Source of the DNA: JAGVSZ01 sp035456405
GTDB lineage: Bacteria; Pseudomonadota; Gammaproteobacteria; Burkholderiales; SG8-39
Assembly: GCA_035456405.1 (NCBI GenBank)
Contig: DATIDG010000034.1
Coordinates: 1-64,000 of the forward strand
Length of the DNA: 64,000 bases
Direction: 5' to 3'
Shown here: in pieces, positions 57,743 through 64,000 of the stretch
Layout of the letters: each line of letters opens with the position of its first letter
How positions within the stretch are numbered: position 1 is the stretch's first letter
Notes under the pieces: model-generated
What the model was told of the DNA's origin: nothing
What the model saw: only the letters and a program-made list of their open reading frames with translations
The model's database searches: none
Made by a program: the position numbers and the translations under genes

Positions 57743-59038
57743 CTACGCTCGGCTGGCGAGCTTACCGTTGGCCTGGGTGAGGCGGTCGATCAGCACCCGC
57801 ATGAACGCCTTCTGGAAGTTCACCTGGCAGGTAGAGCTCGCCACCTTGAGCGCGATCGACTTGATCTCGATCACCGTGATGTCGGTGAGCGCGGTGATGG
57901 TCGTGGTCCGCTGCGTGACCCGGTCGCTGAAGTAGAGCAGCTCGCCGAAGCAGCCGGCGCGGCGGATCGTGTTGATCGAGGTGCCGCCGATCGACACGTC
58001 GACCTTGCCCTCGATCAGGAGGAAGAAGCTCTCGCCGTGGTCGCCCTCGCGGATGATCACCGTCCCGCGCGGGATCTCGCGCCACTGGCTGATACGCAGC
58101 GCCTCCCACAGCGTGGCGTCGTCGAAGTCTTCGAAGAACGACAGGTTCTTCAGCTCCGTGAACTTGGCCGAATCCGAGATCGACTCGCCGGCGAGCCGCA
58201 GGGCGCCGAACGCCTTGGAGAGATCCTTGCCGAAGTCGATCCAGCTCTGGTAGCGGTTCGCTGCGTTCTTCTGCATCGCCTTGAGGCAGATCTCGTCCAG
58301 CAGGGCCGGGAGCTCGGGCCGCAGCTGCGACGGCGGCGGCGGGGTGACGTTGAGGATCTCGTAGGTGAGCGAGAGCTGGTTGGAGGCGTTGAACGGCAGG
58401 CGCCCGGTCAGGAGCTTGTACATCACCACGCCCAGCGAGTAGATGTCGGTGTGGTGCGTGGCGTCCTCGAGCCGGATCTGCTCGGGCGACATGTAGGCGG
58501 GCGAGCCGATCCCGGTGAGCTGGGTCGTGTCCTGCGCGAGCTGCTCCTGGAACGACGCGCCGAAGTCGCTGACCTTGATCTCGCCCTCGGGGCTGTAGAG
58601 GATGTTGCCGGGCTTGATGTCGCGGTGGATCACGCCCAACTGGAACGCGTAGTCGAGCGCCCGGATGCACTTGAAGATGACCTCGACCACCTTCGAGAGG
58701 GGGAGGAGGGTGTCGATCTCGCTGTACGCCTCGAGCGTCGTGCCCTTGACGTACTCCATCACGATGTAGCTGTACTCGGGTTCGCTGACCGCGTCGTAGA
58801 TCTCGACGATGTGCGGGTGGTTGAGCCGCCCGGCGAGGGCGGCCTCGGCGAGAAAGCCCTTGCGCAGCAGCTTCGCGGTCTGCTCGCGGACGCTTTCCTC
58901 GAAGAAGAACACCTTGATCGCGACGTCGCGGTCGGCGAACGGGTCGCGCCCGAGGTAGACGCGGCTGGTGGCGCCCCGCCCGATCTCCTGCGCGATCGGG
59001 TACTTGCCGATGCGCCATTCGAGCTCGAACTTCATCAT
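57743..59038 (-). CDS. Ser/Thr protein kinase fused to a cyclic-nucleotide-binding domain
   Basis: 431 residues; either of two adjacent ATGs (59038, 59035) may start it. Kinase domain (about 13-280): Gly-loop GRGATSRVYLG, Lys42 in VAIK, catalytic HRDIKPGN (138-145), DFG (158-160), SPE for APE. C-terminal cNMP domain (about 300-400): phosphate-cassette region CFGELLYFSDRVTQRTTT, with Gly-Glu and Arg as in CAP-type sites. No transmembrane segment. A cyclic-nucleotide-gated Hanks kinase is uncommon in bacteria. It is divergent from clpB, sharing about 140 bases of promoter region. Confidence 0.9.
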   Translation of the reverse strand: MMKFELEWRIGKYPIAQEIGRGATSRVYLGRDPFADRDVAIKVFFFEESVREQTAKLLRKGFLAEAALAGRLNHPHIVEIYDAVSEPEYSYIVMEYVKGTTLEAYSEIDTLLPLSKVVEVIFKCIRALDYAFQLGVIHRDIKPGNILYSPEGEIKVSDFGASFQEQLAQDTTQLTGIGSPAYMSPEQIRLEDATHHTDIYSLGVVMYKLLTGRLPFNASNQLSLTYEILNVTPPPPSQLRPELPALLDEICLKAMQKNAANRYQSWIDFGKDLSKAFGALRLAGESISDSAKFTELKNLSFFEDFDDATLWEALRISQWREIPRGTVIIREGDHGESFFLLIEGKVDVSIGGTSINTIRRAGCFGELLYFSDRVTQRTTTITALTDITVIEIKSIALKVASSTCQVNFQKAFMRVLIDRLTQANGKLASRA

Positions 59039-59113
59039 TCCGAAGGATTTTTTCGTCGACCAACGAGTTTAGCCCAAGCGCGTCGGCCGGCCCATCGACC
59101 GCTTGCGGCGAGG

Positions 59114-59140
59114 CTTGAAAAAACCGGCACTTGTCCACAT
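59114..59140 (+). promoter_or_regulatory. Sigma-32-type heat-shock promoter of clpB
   Basis: CTTGAAA (59114-59120), 14-base spacer, then CCACAT (59135-59140) followed by AA, compared with the sigma-32 consensus CTTGAAA-N11-15-CCCCATNT. Start site would be about 59147, giving a leader of about 28 bases to the clpB ATG. Matches the heat-shock nature of clpB. Confidence 0.75.
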
Positions 59141-59174
59141 AACTGGTAGCAGTATCGACAAGAGGAGTTCGCTC

Positions 59175-61778
<2,604 letters not shown>

Positions 61779-62072
61779 CTGCACGCGGCGCCCAGCCGCT
61801 TGACATCACCCGGGCGATCCCATATACACGCGGCTTGAGCGTGGGTGGGTAGAAGCGGTCAGCCGGGCCGTCGACGGCGCAATGCCGGGGCGGTCCGGTC
61901 GGAGATTGCTAACAGGCGTAGGCTTGCGCCGTGCGCGATCCTGACCGGGAGCTTCCCATGTCGCGATCTCTCCTGCTGCCGAGACAAGAACGAGCAGGAC
62001 CGCCGGTGCCGGCGGGCAGCCTGCCGCTGCAACTCCATTTGCTCTGCAAACCTTTCTTCGAGGAGGGTAGCC

Positions 62073-63044
62073 ATGTTCGACCGCTTCATCAGGGTTCTTG
62101 CATTCGTCCTGGCCGCGCTGCCGTTCGCAGCTCAGGCTCAGGACAAAGTGACCTTCCTGACCAGCTGGTACGCACAGGCCGAGCACGGCGGGTTCTACCA
62201 GGCGCTCGCCAAGGGCCTTTACAAGCAGCACGGCCTCGACGTCACGGTCAGGATGGGCGGCCCGCAGGTGAACGGCATGCAGTTGATGATGGCGGGCCAG
62301 GCCGACATGCACATGGGCTATGACTTCCAGGTCCTCAAGTCGATCGAGCAGGGCCTGACGCCGGTGACCGTTGCGACGTCGTTCCAGCACGACCTGCAGG
62401 GCCTCATGACGCACGACGACGTCAAGAGTCTCGGCGACCTCAAGGGCAAGACCATCCTCGTCGCGACGGCCGGCCGGAGCTCGTGGTGGCCGTGGATGAG
62501 GCAGAAGTACGGCTACGCCGAGGAGCAGACGCGCCCGTACACGTTCAACCTTCAGCCGTTCTTCGCCGACAGGAACATCGCGCAGCAGGCGTACATGTCC
62601 TCCGAGCCTTTCCAGGCAGAGAGGAACGGCACCAAGGCGAAGTTCTTCCTGTTCGCGCGCGACGGCTTCCCGCCGTACGGCACGACCATCGTCGCGACGC
62701 AGAAGATCGTGAAGGAGCGGCCGGACGTGGTGCAGCGCTTCGTGCGCGCTTCGATGGAGGGGTGGAAGAGCTACATCCAGGATCCGGCGGCCGCGAACGA
62801 GCTGATCAAGAAGGACAACCCGAACATGAAGGACGACCAGCTCGCGTACGCGCTCGCGAAGCTGAAGGAGCAGAACCTGATTACCGGCGGCGACGCGGCG
62901 AAGATGGGCATCGGCGTGATGACCGACGAGCGCTGGAAGAAGACGCATGAGTACATGGTCTCGGCCGGGCTGCTGGCGCCGAACGTCGACGTCCGGCAGG
63001 CGTATACGACGCAGTTCGTGAAGGACCTGAAGGTCATGCCGTGA
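62073..63044 (+). CDS. ABC transporter substrate-binding protein, NMT1/SsuA-like
   Basis: 323 residues from ATG 62073 behind AGGAGGG. Signal peptide to about 22 (FAAQAQD), then TFLTSWYAQAEHGGFYQALAKGLYKQHGLDVTVRMGG, the NMT1/THI5-like domain start, GRSSWWPWMRQKYGY and QAYMSSEPF. It captures a small organic solute in the periplasm. Candidate ligands (pyrimidine precursor, sulfonate, taurine or aromatic acid) cannot be distinguished here. Two following genes give ATPase and permease. Confidence 0.87.
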   Translation: MFDRFIRVLAFVLAALPFAAQAQDKVTFLTSWYAQAEHGGFYQALAKGLYKQHGLDVTVRMGGPQVNGMQLMMAGQADMHMGYDFQVLKSIEQGLTPVTVATSFQHDLQGLMTHDDVKSLGDLKGKTILVATAGRSSWWPWMRQKYGYAEEQTRPYTFNLQPFFADRNIAQQAYMSSEPFQAERNGTKAKFFLFARDGFPPYGTTIVATQKIVKERPDVVQRFVRASMEGWKSYIQDPAAANELIKKDNPNMKDDQLAYALAKLKEQNLITGGDAAKMGIGVMTDERWKKTHEYMVSAGLLAPNVDVRQAYTTQFVKDLKVMP

Positions 63045-63141
63045 GGGGCGGGGCGGCCGGCGCGCGCGCCGCCCGCCCCGTCGCGAACGCCGCGCAGGAA
63101 CCGCCGCGCCCCGGGTTCCAGCGCGGGGCCGGGAATCCTTC

Positions 63142-63963
63142 ATGTCAGCCATCGCAATGCCTCCTAGGGTCGCGTCGGCCGCGGACCCGGTCGTCGACAT
63201 CCGCGGCGCGGACAAGGTCTTTGCCAACGGCACCCGGGCGCTCAGCCCGGTCGATCTGACGATACGGGGCGGCGAGTTCATCACGCTGCTCGGACCGTCG
63301 GGCTGCGGGAAGTCGACGCTGCTCAAGATCATCGCGAACCTGCTGACGCCGTCGTCCGGACAGCTCAGCTGGTGGCGGAGCGGCTTCGACCACGTCGGCG
63401 AGCCCGGCAAGAAGCTGGTGATGGTGTTCCAGGACGCGACGCTCATGCCGTGGGCGCGCGTGCAGCGCAACGTCCGCCTGCCGCTCGACCTCGCGCGGAT
63501 GTCCCGGGCCGAAGCCGACGCACGCGTCGCCGACGCCCTTTCGCTTGTCGGCCTGACCGGCTTCGAGGCGAACTATCCGCGGCAGCTGTCGGGCGGGATG
63601 CAGATGAGAGTCTCGATCGCGCGTGCGCTCGTGACGGAGCCGAACCTGCTGCTCATGGACGAGCCGTTCGGCGCGCTCGACGAGATCACCCGCAACAGGC
63701 TGGACGCCGACCTCATCCAGCTCTGGTGGAAGAAGAAGCTCACGGTCGTCTTCGTCACGCACAGCATCTACGAAGCGATCTTCCTCTCGACGCGCGTCGT
63801 GGTGATGGCGGCGCGGCCGGGGCGAGTGCTGAAGGACGTGGTGATCGACGAACCGCACCCGCGGACTGAGGCATTCCGGGTGACGCAGAAGTTCGCCGCG
63901 TACGCGAAGAGCCTGTCCGGGCTCCTCGCGGAAGCGAGCGCCAAGGGGACGACCGACCTGTGA
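63142..63963 (+). CDS. ABC transporter ATP-binding protein (SsuB/TauB type)
   Basis: 273 residues. Walker A GPSGCGKST, signature LSGGMQMRVSIARAL, Walker B LLLMDEPFGALDE, H-loop FVTHSIYEAIFLSTRVVVM, all of the NitT/TauB importer subgroup. Partner of the binding protein 97 bases upstream and the permease immediately downstream (GTG overlap). ATG 63142 is a weak choice; the internal ATG at residue 6 is also possible. Confidence 0.88.
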   Translation: MSAIAMPPRVASAADPVVDIRGADKVFANGTRALSPVDLTIRGGEFITLLGPSGCGKSTLLKIIANLLTPSSGQLSWWRSGFDHVGEPGKKLVMVFQDATLMPWARVQRNVRLPLDLARMSRAEADARVADALSLVGLTGFEANYPRQLSGGMQMRVSIARALVTEPNLLLMDEPFGALDEITRNRLDADLIQLWWKKKLTVVFVTHSIYEAIFLSTRVVVMAARPGRVLKDVVIDEPHPRTEAFRVTQKFAAYAKSLSGLLAEASAKGTTDL

Positions 63964-64000
63964 GCGAACGCCTCATGAAGTGGTTCGCGCCGCTCGCCGT
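63960..64000 (+). CDS. ABC transporter permease, 5' end only (cut by window edge)
   Basis: GTG 63960 overlaps the stop of the ATPase gene and opens VSERLMKWFAPLAV, a hydrophobic N-terminus; an in-frame ATG at 63975 is an alternative. Expected to be the SsuC/TauC-type permease completing the importer. Only 13 residues are visible. Confidence 0.6.
   Translation, partial: MSERLMKWFAPLA

Noticed and set aside
61779..62072. THI-box (TPP) riboswitch in front of the NMT1/THI5-like binding protein
   Set aside because: The conserved CTGAGA and ACCTGATC elements are absent; there is only a small TCCTGCT/AGCAGGA stem at 61971-61999.

Overview
The window is GC-rich (about two thirds G+C by eye) and densely packed. 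Genes overlap by ATGA/GTGA junctions, GTG and TTG starts are frequent, and there is no rRNA, tRNA, insertion sequence, prophage or CRISPR array that I can see. Gene content (complete System I cytochrome c maturation, ModE-type regulation, many c-type cytochromes, a two-subunit decaheme/porin conduit, Acr3 arsenite efflux) and style suggest a Gram-negative proteobacterium, most likely a metabolically versatile, metal-exposed betaproteobacterium. That placement is inference, not proof.

Layout. 1-2312: two adjacent DASS/SLC13 anion transporters, the first cut by the window edge. 2309-5533: an SDR/DUF2867 protein, then menA and ubiE/menG (quinone synthesis). 5530-7979: DUF1330 protein and a chromate resistance pair (chrA, rhodanese-ChrB). 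8102-11773: a ModE-like regulator divergent from a tungstate ABC transporter (tupB-tupC-tupA) and a molbindin, with a matching pair of operator-like palindromes between them. 11788-12334: a deletion-fusion remnant of a metallophore/cobalamin ABC transporter. 12389-14786: arsR-arsI-arsC-acr3. 14960-20272: a DedA/VTT protein, a c'-like cytochrome, two Met/His-rich exported proteins and a two-component system. 20286-24390: a small thioredoxin with an ArsP/DUF318-like permease, an uncharacterised ATP-grasp-like protein and a second arsenate reductase. 24601-27763: molybdenum cofactor genes mobB-moeA-moaD-moaE running into crcB (fluoride exporter) and a DUF190 gene.

27769-45565 is the most distinctive part. 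On the left is a tetraheme NapC/NirT protein and a hexaheme cytochrome. In the middle is a complete nine-gene bacterial V-type ATPase operon (G/H-C-I-K-F-E-A-B-D, minus strand). On the right are three small monoheme cytochromes, a second NapC/NirT quinol dehydrogenase, a DmsE/MtrA/PioA-type decaheme cytochrome, an MtrB/PioB-type outer-membrane barrel and a diheme c5-like protein. FNR/Dnr-like boxes lie in the intergenic region shared by the V-ATPase and cytochrome units and upstream of the diheme gene. Together these look like a trans-envelope electron conduit (Mto/Pio/Mtr type) linked to the quinone pool.

45819-54141: the whole ccmABCDEFGHI heme-attachment operon, which would serve all these cytochromes, followed by a hemY-type protoporphyrinogen oxidase. 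54086-57739: a dead formate/nitrite transporter remnant, an acyl-CoA ligase, a DUF3563-like small protein and a LysR regulator. 57743-61778: a Ser/Thr kinase fused to a cyclic-nucleotide-binding domain, divergent from clpB, which has a sigma-32-type promoter. 62073-64000: the start of an NMT1/SsuA-type ABC transporter, cut by the right edge.

The overall theme is metal and oxyanion handling (chromate, tungstate, molybdate, arsenate/arsenite, fluoride) coupled with extensive c-type cytochrome redox chemistry. All functions are homology-style assignments read by eye from motifs; no database search was run.
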